A DNA stretch of 64,000 nt from Sphingobacterium pedocola. Its GTDB lineage: Bacteria > Bacteroidota > Bacteroidia > Sphingobacteriales > Sphingobacteriaceae. The first letter of the stretch is position 1; each line of letters starts with the position of its first letter. Positions 44,678-53,793 of this stretch are shown one piece after another. Where the stretch lies: NCBI RefSeq assembly GCF_015209965.1, contig NZ_MU158691.1, positions 491,705 through 555,704 on the forward strand, in the 5' to 3' direction. Made by a program: the position numbers and the translations under genes. The notes under the pieces are model-generated. The model did not search any database and was not told the DNA's origin. It saw nothing but the letters and a program-made list of their open reading frames with translations.

Positions 44678-46825
44678 ATGAAAAAATTAATATGCAACTT
44701 TTTTGTTGCTACGTTATTTATAACAGTCCAGCCTCTAGAAGCACAAATCAAGCGTTTAAATTTTAATGAATCATGGGGTAATGGTTATACTGTTACAAAG
44801 GCAGTTAATCAATATGTGGGTTGGGCAGATACTGAGCATTATCTAGAGATAGATAAAGATGAACGTAAGACGTATAAGGTTAACGTAAAGACTGGTGCAC
44901 GGAGTCCTTATGAGCCGGCCCATTCTTCAGACGTAAAGGTGTTTGTCAAAGAAAATGATATTTACGTTCAATTTGGACAACAGGCGGCGCAACGAATAAC
45001 GCAGTCGCCTGATCTAGAAGAACAGAATCCTACTTTATCGCCGGATGGAAAACACATTGCCTTTACACGTAATAGTAATTTATTCAGTATTGATGTCTCC
45101 GGTACGAAAGAAACGCAGTATTCTACAGATGGCACAGACGTAATTTATAATGGTTGGTCATCATGGGTATATTATGAAGAAATTTTAGGACGTTCTACAA
45201 ATTATAAAGCTTTTTGGTGGTCGCCAGACAGTAAGCAAATAGCTTTCATGCGATTCGACGATACGAAAGTGCCGATGTTTCCGATATATGTTTCAAAAGG
45301 TCAAAACGGTTATTTGGAAGAGACTCGCTATCCCAAAGCAGGACAGGATAATCCCGAGGTGAAAATTGGATTTGTGAAAGTGGGGGGATCTCCAATAGTT
45401 TGGGCAGATTTTAATGAAAAAGAAGACCAATACTTCGGTCAGCCTTACTGGAGTTTTAACAGTCAGACCATTATGGTGCAATGGATGAATAGGGATCAGA
45501 CCAATTTGAAGTTCTATGCTGTAAATCCGTTGAGCGGAACAAAGAATGAAATTTATAATGAGGAGCAATCGTCTTGGATCAACTTGGATCATGATGAGCG
45601 AATAACCTATTTAGCGGATAACAAGCATTATATTCTTAAATCTGACAAAACAGGATGGGCGCACTACTATCTCTATACATTAGCTGGTAAATTATTGAAT
45701 CCGATTACCAGCGGAGATTGGCAAGTTTCTTCTTTGCAATATATCGACGAAAGGAATAAGGCCGTTTATTTTACAGCTCGGAAAGAAAATTCTGCAACGG
45801 TAGATTTGTACCGGGTAGATTATTCTGGTAAAAATTTAAGGAAATTGACTTTTGGTGATTTCACACACGATGTAAAGGTTTCTCCAGGGGGTAAATATTT
45901 TATCACAAACTATTCGAATGTGAATACGCCCCATAAGATCGCTTTAGTGGATAATCAAGGTAAGGTCTTAAAAGAACTGGATGATACTAAATCTACTGAT
46001 TTCGATGATTATAAAATTGGAAAAACAGAATATTTTACCATTAAATCCGATGATGGTAAGTTTGATCTTCCGATAATCATCACCTATCCGACAGACTTTG
46101 ACGAAACGGTCGAATATCCAGTTGTAATGAGTATTTATGGTGGCCCCGATGCGGGATCTGTACGGAATACCTGGAAAGGTACATCTAATCAATATTGGGC
46201 TGGTGAAGGGATTATTCAGATCACCTGTGATCATAGAGCATCGGGACATTACGGCAAACAAGGTGTCGCTTTAATGCACCGAAATCTAGGGAATTGGGAA
46301 CTGGTAGACTACATTACCGTAGCAAAATGGTTGAAAGCAAAACCTTGGGTTGCAAAAAATAAGCTATTGATTACGGGACATAGTTACGGTGGATATATGA
46401 CTTGTCTGGCATTGACAAAAGGAGCAGATTATTTTGACTATGGTATTGCGGGAGCTCCGGTTACGAGCTGGGAATTATACGATACCCATTATACCGAAAG
46501 ATGGATGGATACACCACAAGATAACGCCAAAGGGTATGAAAACGGCTCTATCTTAACTTACGTAAATAAATATAAAGGTGGGTTGCGCATTATGCATGGT
46601 GATATGGATGATAATGTGCATATGCAGAATACCGTTCAATTGGTGGATGCGCTTACCGATCGCGCTGTACCATTCGAGTTGATGATCTACCCGGGTAGCC
46701 GACACGGATTTGCACGTTCTAAATCAAAATATGATTTTAATGAAAGGGTGCGGTTTTACTACCAGTATCTATTGGAAAGGCCGGTACCAGCGACATTTAA
46801 AGAGAATTTTCAGGCTTCATCATGA
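44678..46825 (+). CDS. dipeptidyl peptidase IV (S9 family)
   Basis: Exported serine peptidase releasing X-Pro or X-Ala dipeptides. ATG 44678 gives 715 residues with a signal peptide (KKLICNFFVATLFITVQPLEAQ); an in-frame ATG at 44495 runs through the previous gene's terminator and is rejected. An N-terminal beta-propeller (about 30-480) includes the double-Glu loop NGWSSWVYYEEILGR that binds the substrate N-terminus in DPP4. The hydrolase domain has Ser569 in GHSYGGYMT, Asp in HGDMDDNVH and His in GSRHGFA. Stand-alone gene. Confidence 0.95.
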   Translation: MKKLICNFFVATLFITVQPLEAQIKRLNFNESWGNGYTVTKAVNQYVGWADTEHYLEIDKDERKTYKVNVKTGARSPYEPAHSSDVKVFVKENDIYVQFGQQAAQRITQSPDLEEQNPTLSPDGKHIAFTRNSNLFSIDVSGTKETQYSTDGTDVIYNGWSSWVYYEEILGRSTNYKAFWWSPDSKQIAFMRFDDTKVPMFPIYVSKGQNGYLEETRYPKAGQDNPEVKIGFVKVGGSPIVWADFNEKEDQYFGQPYWSFNSQTIMVQWMNRDQTNLKFYAVNPLSGTKNEIYNEEQSSWINLDHDERITYLADNKHYILKSDKTGWAHYYLYTLAGKLLNPITSGDWQVSSLQYIDERNKAVYFTARKENSATVDLYRVDYSGKNLRKLTFGDFTHDVKVSPGGKYFITNYSNVNTPHKIALVDNQGKVLKELDDTKSTDFDDYKIGKTEYFTIKSDDGKFDLPIIITYPTDFDETVEYPVVMSIYGGPDAGSVRNTWKGTSNQYWAGEGIIQITCDHRASGHYGKQGVALMHRNLGNWELVDYITVAKWLKAKPWVAKNKLLITGHSYGGYMTCLALTKGADYFDYGIAGAPVTSWELYDTHYTERWMDTPQDNAKGYENGSILTYVNKYKGGLRIMHGDMDDNVHMQNTVQLVDALTDRAVPFELMIYPGSRHGFARSKSKYDFNERVRFYYQYLLERPVPATFKENFQASS

Positions 46826-46842
46826 AAGAAGTCTGAAAATTC
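46804..46842 (+). terminator. inverted repeat over the DPP4 stop codon
   Basis: GAATTTTCAG-G-CTTC (46804-46818) pairs with GAAG-T-CTGAAAATTC (46828-46842), a 15-bp stem with one wobble; the TGA stop lies in the 9-base loop. No U-tract follows. Confidence 0.4.
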
Positions 46843-46976
46843 AACGATTCAACCTGTGCGTGAGATTTATACTGCTGCGATTCCGACATAACAATCGGTT
46901 AGAAGTTTCTAAACTTTTTGTTTTAAGATTGTTGTATTCCAAAAATTATATCATCTTTGCACTATTATTTAGCAAC

Positions 46977-47765
46977 ATGTTAGAGTTCCTTAAAGAAAGT
47001 ACTTTTAAAGCAAACGATGTTATTTTTAGGGCTTTAGATATCTTAAAAAAGCACTATTTTTCTATTGCCGGACTGTGTTTTATTCTATTTGTAATAAGTC
47101 AGTTGGCGGCATATTTCCCAGTATACTTCCTTGAGTCAAATATGATAGCAAAAGTTGCCTTAATGCTGCTGACTATTATTTTGTTTTTTGGACTGCAATT
47201 GGTGCTCATAAAACGGGCAATATTACTTTCGCAGGGCGTAGAGCATAGTTCATTGATGCGTTATATTCCTTCAACAAAGCAATTTGTCAATTTTTTATTC
47301 GGATTGGTTTTATGCTCCTTATTAACTGGTATTATGACACTGGTATCGGGGATTATTTGTTTTCCCTTGATTTATCTAGGCTTAGATACGGACTTCGTCA
47401 TCTTTGAGATTGTTCCAGTTTTGACCGGTATAATTGTAACTGTTTTGCTTTTGAGAATAACATTTTTTCCGTTTTTTATATTGGAGAAAAATTTAAATTT
47501 CTTTAGGGCGGTAAAACTAAGTGTTGCATTTACAAAAGGTAATTTTTTCAAGATCGTTACGCTGTTTTTCTTTTTGGCGTTAACGTCTATTATATCTTTT
47601 GTACTTTTGAATCTTAGTTATAATATGATCGCCTTATTTTTTATGGCAATCAGTATTTTTTTAATAGTTCCGTTAGTAAGTTTGGCTATGGCTGTTGCTT
47701 ATACGGATATGGCCGAAGAATATAAAGGGAGTGATGATCCTGAGCTGTTCAAAAATATACTATAA
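46977..47765 (+). CDS. multi-pass membrane protein, hypothetical
   Basis: 262 residues from ATG 46977 (MLEFLKESTFKANDVIFRAL); an upstream in-frame ATG at 46710 overlaps the DPP4 gene and adds basic non-membrane sequence, so it is not used. About six hydrophobic helices, a layout similar to YciC/DUF975-like membrane proteins. No enzyme motif. dxr starts 15 bases downstream, so it is likely part of the dxr-rseP transcript. Confidence 0.7.
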   Translation: MLEFLKESTFKANDVIFRALDILKKHYFSIAGLCFILFVISQLAAYFPVYFLESNMIAKVALMLLTIILFFGLQLVLIKRAILLSQGVEHSSLMRYIPSTKQFVNFLFGLVLCSLLTGIMTLVSGIICFPLIYLGLDTDFVIFEIVPVLTGIIVTVLLLRITFFPFFILEKNLNFFRAVKLSVAFTKGNFFKIVTLFFFLALTSIISFVLLNLSYNMIALFFMAISIFLIVPLVSLAMAVAYTDMAEEYKGSDDPELFKNIL

Positions 47766-47780
47766 AGGAGAATAAAAGCA

Positions 47781-48947
47781 TTGGATAAAAAAAGAATAGC
47801 TATACTGGGATCTACCGGAAGTGTCGGGACGCAAGCTCTTGATGTCGTCCGTACTTTTCCTAATCGATTTGCCGTAACTGTGCTTACAGCGAGTAACAAT
47901 GCAGAGATGCTTATTGAGCAAGCGTTAGAATTTAAACCGAAAACCGTTGTCATCGTTAACGAATCGCATTATCTCCATGTAAAAACATCTCTAAAGGGAC
48001 TGCCTATCGAAGTTTTTTGTGGAAAAGAGGCATTGGAAGCAGCAGTCGAATTAGCAGAGATTGATGTTGTTCTAAATGCAGTAGTTGGTTCAGCCGGACT
48101 GCATCCGACAATGAATGCTATTCGACATGGTAAGGATATCGCATTAGCCAATAAAGAAACATTGGTGGTGGCCGGAGAATTGGTGGTAGATTTGGCGAAA
48201 AAACACGGCGTTAATTTGCTCCCTGTGGATTCCGAACATTCTGCCATTTTTCAATGTCTGGTTGGTGAAGGATTGAACCCTATTGAGAAAATATATCTAA
48301 CGGCCTCAGGAGGCCCTTTCCGTGGGAAAGATCGTTCTTTTTTAGAAAATGTAACACCTGAACAGGCATTGAAGCATCCCAATTGGTCAATGGGCGCTAA
48401 AATTACAATTGATTCGGCATCATTGATGAACAAGGGACTTGAAGTGATAGAAGCGAAATGGTTATTTGATTTGGAGGCTGATAAAATAGACGTCATCGTT
48501 CATCCGCAATCTATTATACATTCGATTGTACAGTTTCAGGACGGGTCAATGAAAGCACAGATGGGATTACCTGACATGAAGCTACCTATTCAGTATGCTT
48601 TAACTTACCCTGCTCGTTTTTCGAATTCGTTTCCTCGTTTTGATTTTATGGAGTATGAGTCATTGACATTTGAAAAACCTGATTTAGAAACATTCAGAAA
48701 TTTGAAGATGGCTTACCAAGCCTTGCGAGAAGGGGGAAATAGAGCTTGTGTCTTGAACGCTGCGAATGAAGTGGTGGTGGATGCGTTTTTGAAACACGAA
48801 ATTTCATTTTTGGGTATGAGTGACGTAATAGAGGAGACATTATGTCAGGTGAAAAATAATACAGCGCTCCGTTTGAACGATTATATTGCCTATGATTCCG
48901 AAAGTCGGATTGTGGCACGAGATTTAATACTAAAGAGTAAAAAGTAA
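47781..48947 (+). CDS. dxr: 1-deoxy-D-xylulose 5-phosphate reductoisomerase
   Basis: Second step of the MEP isoprenoid pathway: DXP to MEP with NADPH and a divalent metal. 388 residues. The start is TTG at 47781, supported by AAAGGAG ten bases upstream and by the immediate N-terminus KKRIAILGSTGSVGTQALDVV (NADPH loop). Metal and substrate motifs LLPVDSEHSAIFQ, SGGPFR and SASLMNKGLEVIEA are intact. rseP follows by 9 bases, the classic dxr-rseP pairing. Confidence 0.96.
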   Translation: MDKKRIAILGSTGSVGTQALDVVRTFPNRFAVTVLTASNNAEMLIEQALEFKPKTVVIVNESHYLHVKTSLKGLPIEVFCGKEALEAAVELAEIDVVLNAVVGSAGLHPTMNAIRHGKDIALANKETLVVAGELVVDLAKKHGVNLLPVDSEHSAIFQCLVGEGLNPIEKIYLTASGGPFRGKDRSFLENVTPEQALKHPNWSMGAKITIDSASLMNKGLEVIEAKWLFDLEADKIDVIVHPQSIIHSIVQFQDGSMKAQMGLPDMKLPIQYALTYPARFSNSFPRFDFMEYESLTFEKPDLETFRNLKMAYQALREGGNRACVLNAANEVVVDAFLKHEISFLGMSDVIEETLCQVKNNTALRLNDYIAYDSESRIVARDLILKSKK

Positions 48948-48956
48948 ATATTTTAG

Positions 48957-50276
48957 ATGGGAACTTTCGTAATGGTTGGACAGGTAATATTAGCCTTGTC
49001 AATTTTGATAATATTACATGAACTTGGCCACTTTTTAGCCGCACGTATGTTTGGTATTAAAGTAGAAAAATTCTACTTGTTTTTTGATGCCTGGGGAGTT
49101 AAGTTGTTTAAATTCACCTATAAAGGTTGTGAATATGGCATAGGGTGGTTGCCGTTGGGTGGTTATGTAAAGATTGCAGGTATGGTAGACGAATCCATGG
49201 ATACTGCGCAGCTTCAAGAAGAACCAAAACCCTGGGAGTTCCGTTCGAAACCAGCTTGGCAACGCCTTATCGTGATGTTGGGTGGTATCATCGTCAATGT
49301 GATTGTTGGGATTGTTGTTTTTTGGATGCTGACCTTTAAATATGGGCAAACTGATATAGACAATTCTAAATTGACAAATGGTATTGTACCTGGAATAATC
49401 GGGAAAGAGATCGGACTTCAGGCAGGAGATAAAATAATAGAAATTAACAATAAACCTGTTGTTAATTATAAGGAATTATTTAGCTCTGAAGTACTAATGG
49501 GCGATGCAGTATTGACTATCGAACGTAACAATGCAGAACAGGAAATTCAGGTTCCCTCTGATATTTTAAATCAAGTAGCCGACCATAAAACGAATGAATT
49601 TGTTGAACCTCGCTTTAAAATGATGGGAATCGATCAAATTCAAGGGGCTTCGGAGGCGGAGAAAATGGGACTACAAAAGAACGATAGTATCGTCAGTGTT
49701 AACGGTACACCTATAGTATATTTTGATCAGTTTAAAGAAGCCATTTTGAATCAGGCTGAAAAATCGATTGCATTGGACGTGTTGCGGAATGGTCAGATAG
49801 TAACTTTGAATGGTAAAGTTGCTGCGGATGGTACGCTAGGATTCGGCATCAAAACCGATCCATCGTTGGTACTGATTACTTCCGAATACGGTCTTATGCA
49901 AGCGCTGCCAGTAGGAACCAAGAAAGCTTTCTCCGTTATCACAGACAACATTAAAGGCTTCGGAAAAATATTTAAAGGCGAAGTTCGTGCCGATAAAGCC
50001 CTATCAGGACCCGTTGGTATTGCAAAGATGTTTGGAACGGATGTAGATTGGTACCGCTTTTGGAATTTAGTGGGGATGCTTTCTATGGCCCTTGCATTTA
50101 TGAACTTTTTGCCGATCCCGGCGTTGGACGGTGGGCACGTTATCTTCTTATTAGTAGAGATGATTCAAGGCAAACCATTAAGCGATAAATTCTTAGAACG
50201 TGCGCAGATGGTTGGTTTTTTTATATTAGTAGCGCTGATGATATTTACCTTAGGGAATGATATTATTAAATGGTAG
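48957..50276 (+). CDS. rseP: RIP zinc metalloprotease RseP (site-2 protease)
   Basis: Intramembrane protease that cuts anti-sigma factors or leftover signal peptides. 439 residues. HELGH (21-25) in the first helix and the late LDGGHV motif supply the zinc ligands. Two PDZ-like segments lie between (GIIGKEIGLQAGDKIIEINN and MGLQKNDSIVSVNG), followed by the last helices. Start ATG at 48957 sits 9 bases after dxr. Confidence 0.95.
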   Translation: MGTFVMVGQVILALSILIILHELGHFLAARMFGIKVEKFYLFFDAWGVKLFKFTYKGCEYGIGWLPLGGYVKIAGMVDESMDTAQLQEEPKPWEFRSKPAWQRLIVMLGGIIVNVIVGIVVFWMLTFKYGQTDIDNSKLTNGIVPGIIGKEIGLQAGDKIIEINNKPVVNYKELFSSEVLMGDAVLTIERNNAEQEIQVPSDILNQVADHKTNEFVEPRFKMMGIDQIQGASEAEKMGLQKNDSIVSVNGTPIVYFDQFKEAILNQAEKSIALDVLRNGQIVTLNGKVAADGTLGFGIKTDPSLVLITSEYGLMQALPVGTKKAFSVITDNIKGFGKIFKGEVRADKALSGPVGIAKMFGTDVDWYRFWNLVGMLSMALAFMNFLPIPALDGGHVIFLLVEMIQGKPLSDKFLERAQMVGFFILVALMIFTLGNDIIKW

Positions 50277-50290
50277 TATCACTATTTTAA

Positions 50291-50340
50291 AATAAACTAA
50301 AAAGAGCCTTTTCAACCAAAAAGGCTCTTTTTAGTTTATT
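50291..50340 (+). terminator. intrinsic terminator after rseP
   Basis: A 22-bp perfect stem (50291-50312 / 50319-50340) with a 6-base loop; GC core GAGCC/GGCTC flanked by A-runs and T-runs so that CTTTTT lies on the descending arm. Confidence 0.88.
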
Positions 50341-50511
50341 GGAGATCTAGCGCTTTCGAGAAGCAGTTTGCAACCGCTGATTCTTCCTGTGTGTCGCAAA
50401 AAATGCGTATTATTTGGTTATAAAATAGTATTTATACAGCTTGTTTTGGCTTCGTATATGCGTAATAATAGAAGGGATAAGTTAGTACACTACGCTTTAA
50501 AACTGAAATAA

Positions 50512-51234
50512 ATGGAAAGTATAATCACTAATCAAGACAATGTTAGGAAACATAATCTGGAATCTTTGCAGGAAGACAAAAAGCTCAGTTTTTCAGAACG
50601 TGTTTTATCCGTTGTATTAGGTACAATGATAACAGTGAGATCATTAAAAAGGAACCCATTAAAACGTCCATTAAAATTACTAACCGGCTCATATTTACTT
50701 TATCGCGGTTTAACCGGTACATGTAAATTATCTCAAAAATTGAATTGTACGGATTCACATCATAAATCGACGGCCGTTAATGTGCAATCAGAAATTATTG
50801 TTAATAAACCGCGTGAAGAAGTATATGCGTATTGGCGTTATCTAGCTAATCTTCCCAATTTTATGAAATATATTAAACGTGTGGAAGAAAAAAATGATAC
50901 AATGTCGCGTTGGGAATTAGAGTTACCCTGGGGATCGGATATACTCAGCTGGGATACTGTGTTGATCAAAGATAAGCCGAATCAACTTATCGGCTGGCAT
51001 TCCCAACCCAATTCGGTAGTTGAAAATAGTGGTAAAGTAGAGTTTTCTGACGTCGTTTCTGGAGTGGGAACGGTCATTAATTTGGTAGTTACGTATCATG
51101 CACCAGCAGGCCAAATAGGTAGAAGTGTGGCGAATTTATTTACGCCGACTTTTGAAAAGCTTTTAGAGAGCGACTTGCGAAACTTTAAGGAATTAATAGA
51201 AACAGGGCAGTTAACCACCATTGAGTTTTATTAA
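50512..51234 (+). CDS. SRPBCC-fold protein with DUF2892-like N-terminus
   Basis: 240 residues. Residues about 25-75 (FSERVLSVVLGTMITVRSLKRNP...LTGSYLLYRGLTGTCKL) look like the two short helices of DUF2892/YgaP-type membrane segments. Residues about 88-235 form a START/polyketide-cyclase-like domain (VQSEIIVNKPREEVYAYWRYLANLPNFM). Such proteins bind hydrophobic ligands; the ligand here is unknown. Monocistronic; convergent hairpin downstream. Confidence 0.82.
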   Translation: MESIITNQDNVRKHNLESLQEDKKLSFSERVLSVVLGTMITVRSLKRNPLKRPLKLLTGSYLLYRGLTGTCKLSQKLNCTDSHHKSTAVNVQSEIIVNKPREEVYAYWRYLANLPNFMKYIKRVEEKNDTMSRWELELPWGSDILSWDTVLIKDKPNQLIGWHSQPNSVVENSGKVEFSDVVSGVGTVINLVVTYHAPAGQIGRSVANLFTPTFEKLLESDLRNFKELIETGQLTTIEFY

Positions 51235-51256
51235 AAGTGCATTAGATATTTATTTT

Positions 51257-51308
51257 ATTATTAATTGCTTCATATTGGCACTTGTGCCAATATGAAGCAA
51301 TTAATAAT
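51257..51308. terminator. 24-bp perfect hairpin between convergent genes
   Basis: 51257-51280 is exactly complementary to 51285-51308 with a 4-base loop (CTTG). It lies 22 bases after the SRPBCC gene and 15 bases after the lipoprotein gene on the other strand; no extra U-tract is needed because both arms end AT-rich. Confidence 0.7.
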
Positions 51309-51323
51309 TGGATGTGCGTCAAA

Positions 51324-51824
51324 CTACTTGATAGTAAATCTCAAGCTATCATGAACCATTAATCCACTGATGCTCTCCGAATTGTATCTTACAGAATATG
51401 TATCCGGTTTTTTGAGATCGTAGCCTTTTGTAAGATCGACGGTAACGACAAGACTGTCAAACGGTCTTACCGAAAGGTAACTTTCAGCAGGGGGCGGCAT
51501 TATCCGTTTTGCCATAGCACCTAAATAGGAAACTTCTTCGCCATTACTGGATAGAACATCCAGGTATTTGCTTAGGAATGGCTTTTCGAACGGCGTGTGC
51601 CATTTACAGAATCTCTTTACGCGATCTGTAGGATTATATACAGTAAATGTCATCTCAATGGGCTGATCCAATGAAATCGTGGGGGGCATATTCAGTTTGG
51701 CGACTAGGGAAGTATCAGCAAGCTCGCTAACCGTATCCGTACGATCTGTATTTCGTTGTGAAGTATTACACGAGGATGCAATGGACAATAATATTGCCGG
51801 TGCGAAGAATAATAATTTGTTCAT
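51324..51824 (-). CDS. lipoprotein resembling an M35-protease N-terminal domain
   Basis: 166 residues. Lipobox SIASSC (Cys near 19). The mature part contains NPTDRVKRFCKWHTPFE, SYLGAMAKR and VDLTKGYDLKKPDTYSVRY, which resemble the beta-sandwich propeptide that precedes deuterolysin (M35) metalloproteases. No protease domain is fused or adjacent, so this may be a free inhibitor/chaperone-like module or a protein with other function. Confidence 0.65.
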   Translation of the reverse strand: MNKLLFFAPAILLSIASSCNTSQRNTDRTDTVSELADTSLVAKLNMPPTISLDQPIEMTFTVYNPTDRVKRFCKWHTPFEKPFLSKYLDVLSSNGEEVSYLGAMAKRIMPPPAESYLSVRPFDSLVVTVDLTKGYDLKKPDTYSVRYNSESISGLMVHDSLRFTIK

Positions 51825-51944
51825 ATGTTTGTTACTGCAATTTTATTGCCATTGTTTATATCATTAATAAATTATATTTTTTCGATTGTAAGCGTGTTGA
51901 TGCACAAATCAAGTCCGTTTTAACTCATTACATCTAATATGCGC

Positions 51945-53219
51945 CTAACTCACGTCTGGTGCTGGTATCACGCCTTCCATTTCATAAATTTGTAGATCAA
52001 AATATGGAGCGGAGGCGATGATATGATCAAAAATATCGGACATGATATGTTCGTATTCTACCCATTTGGTAGTCCCCGCAAAAGAATAAATCTCAATGGG
52101 TAAACCTGTTGCAGTAGGAGCAAGTTGTCTGACCATCATTGTCATTCCTTTGTTGAGTCCGGAATGACTTGCCAAATAGTTGTCAATATATTTTCGAAAT
52201 AAGCCTGCGTTTGTAAGGTTTCGACCGTTTATCAAAAGCGATTTATCGACTGTATTCCTTGCGTTACTTTTGTCTATATCCCGTTGTCTGTGTTCAATGT
52301 ATCCTTTTAGAGATTGGATCTGTTTGAATGTGTCTATCTCCTCCGGCTTTATGAATCGTATACTCGATTGTCTAATATAAAGGGCCCGTTTGATTCTTCT
52401 GCCGCCAAACTCTTGCATGCCACGCCAATTTTGAAAAGAATCTGATATCAGTGAATAAGTTGGAATGGTGGTAATTGTCTTATCAAAATTTTGGACCTTT
52501 ACAGTCGTCAGGTTGATTTGTACTACATCACCGTCTGCGCCGTATTTAGGCATCGTAATCCAGTCCCCGATGCGTACCATATCATTTGAACTAACTTGTA
52601 TGCTGGCTACGAAACCCATAATGGTATCCTTGAACATTAAAAGAAGGACAGCGGACAACGCACCCATTGCCGTGAAAAATGCAACGGGAGATTTACCTGT
52701 TAAAGTCGAAAAAATAACAACTGCCCCAATTAAAAACAATATAATGCGAATAATTTGCAGGTAGCTGTCAATAGGTTTTTCTTTGAAGGAAGATTTTACC
52801 CGTAGGGAATCTCCTCCAGCTCGGAATAAACTCATTATCATCCATATCACTACAAAGACCATAAATATATCCGAAAGAATATTTAACGGTTTTATCGCAG
52901 CGGGGAAATCGGTAAAGATGATGGGTATGCTCCATTTTATCACGATTAAAGGGGCGACGAGTGCTAAGAAATGAGGAAATCTATTTTGTAAAAGATAATG
53001 AAAGAAGGGAGCTCTTTTTCTTTTTGTGATACGAATTAGGGCGATACGCAATGTACGTCGCACAAAATATTGAACAGCATAAGTAATTATAACAGCTGTA
53101 ATTAATAAAAATAGCGTATTGAGATGGGTGGCAATGTCTTCAGAAACACCCCATTTTATCAATAGGTGATAAGTAAATGTACTAACGTTGTTAACTGTGA
53201 AATTTGTATCCATATGCAA
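51945..53219 (-). CDS. MscS-family mechanosensitive channel (YbdG-like)
   Basis: 424 residues, about five membrane helices before the MscS pore region (FFTAMGALSAVLLLMFKDTIMGF, about residues 183-205). The beta-domain follows with IGDWITMPKYGADGDVVQINLTTVKVQNFDKTI, which is characteristic of YbdG-type miniature channels. Should relieve turgor on osmotic downshock. Start is MHMDTNFT; the second Met at codon 3 is an alternative. Monocistronic. Confidence 0.92.
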   Translation of the reverse strand: MHMDTNFTVNNVSTFTYHLLIKWGVSEDIATHLNTLFLLITAVIITYAVQYFVRRTLRIALIRITKRKRAPFFHYLLQNRFPHFLALVAPLIVIKWSIPIIFTDFPAAIKPLNILSDIFMVFVVIWMIMSLFRAGGDSLRVKSSFKEKPIDSYLQIIRIILFLIGAVVIFSTLTGKSPVAFFTAMGALSAVLLLMFKDTIMGFVASIQVSSNDMVRIGDWITMPKYGADGDVVQINLTTVKVQNFDKTITTIPTYSLISDSFQNWRGMQEFGGRRIKRALYIRQSSIRFIKPEEIDTFKQIQSLKGYIEHRQRDIDKSNARNTVDKSLLINGRNLTNAGLFRKYIDNYLASHSGLNKGMTMMVRQLAPTATGLPIEIYSFAGTTKWVEYEHIMSDIFDHIIASAPYFDLQIYEMEGVIPAPDVS

Positions 53220-53394
53220 TTTTTTAAAGTTGATATACCGGTAGGATACAAAAAATAAAATAGAATGTCAACCTTAAAATTTAAATTTTCCAAATTACCA
53301 TTTTAATCGTCATTGACATTCACTTTTTAAACGTTTAAAAATATTTTTTTAATAAAATTTTGAAAACATAAATAAAACACTGAACTTGGTCAAA

Positions 53395-53469
53395 ATCTTT
53401 AGGGGTGCCTTAGTGCTGAGATTATACCCTTAGAACTTGATCCGGTTAGTACCGGCGAAGGGAAAAGAT
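53395..53469 (+). promoter_or_regulatory. TPP riboswitch upstream of the thiamine operon
   Basis: Compact thi-box: P1 ATCTTT (53395-53400) pairs with AAAGAT (53464-53469); core GGGGTGCC (53402-53409), GCTGAGATTATACCC (53415-53429), ACTTGATCCGGTTAGTACCGG (about 53435-53455) and GAAGGGA. It lacks the P3a hairpin present in the other copy. Downstream, TATCAAAA (53475-53482) / TTTTGATA (53489-53496) forms an 8-bp hairpin that may be part of the switch. Represses thiS-thiF when TPP is high. Confidence 0.95.
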
Positions 53470-53587
53470 AGGTGTATCAAAATTTACGTTTTGATATAAA
53501 TGTACTGATCAAGGGTTATTTTCTAAACTCATACACACCTTCTCCATTCAAGTTCATTTCTGAAGATTTTAATTAGAAATTCAGGAA

Positions 53588-53791
53588 ATGAAAGTAAATG
53601 TAAACAACAAGATTCACGAAGTGGACAGCACATGCTATCTTACAGAGCTGCTGCAGTCCCTATTAGGCGATGCTATCCAAGGGATAGGTGTTGCCGTCAA
53701 TGACAACCTCATTCCGAGGTCGCAACATTTTAGCTATAAGCTGCAGGAAAATGATCGTATTTTATTAATTAAAGCTGCGCAAGGAGGATAG
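53588..53791 (+). CDS. thiS: sulfur-carrier protein ThiS
   Basis: 67-residue ubiquitin-fold protein ending in Gly-Gly (KAAQGG), which is adenylated by ThiF and converted to the thiocarboxylate that donates sulfur to thiazole. First gene of the thi operon; thiC begins 2 bases after its stop. Confidence 0.95.
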   Translation: MKVNVNNKIHEVDSTCYLTELLQSLLGDAIQGIGVAVNDNLIPRSQHFSYKLQENDRILLIKAAQGG

Positions 53792-53793
53792 AA

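Noticed and set aside
46710..46976. Upstream extension of the membrane protein before dxr
   Set aside because: It overlaps the 3' end of the peptidase gene in another frame and adds basic, non-membrane sequence.
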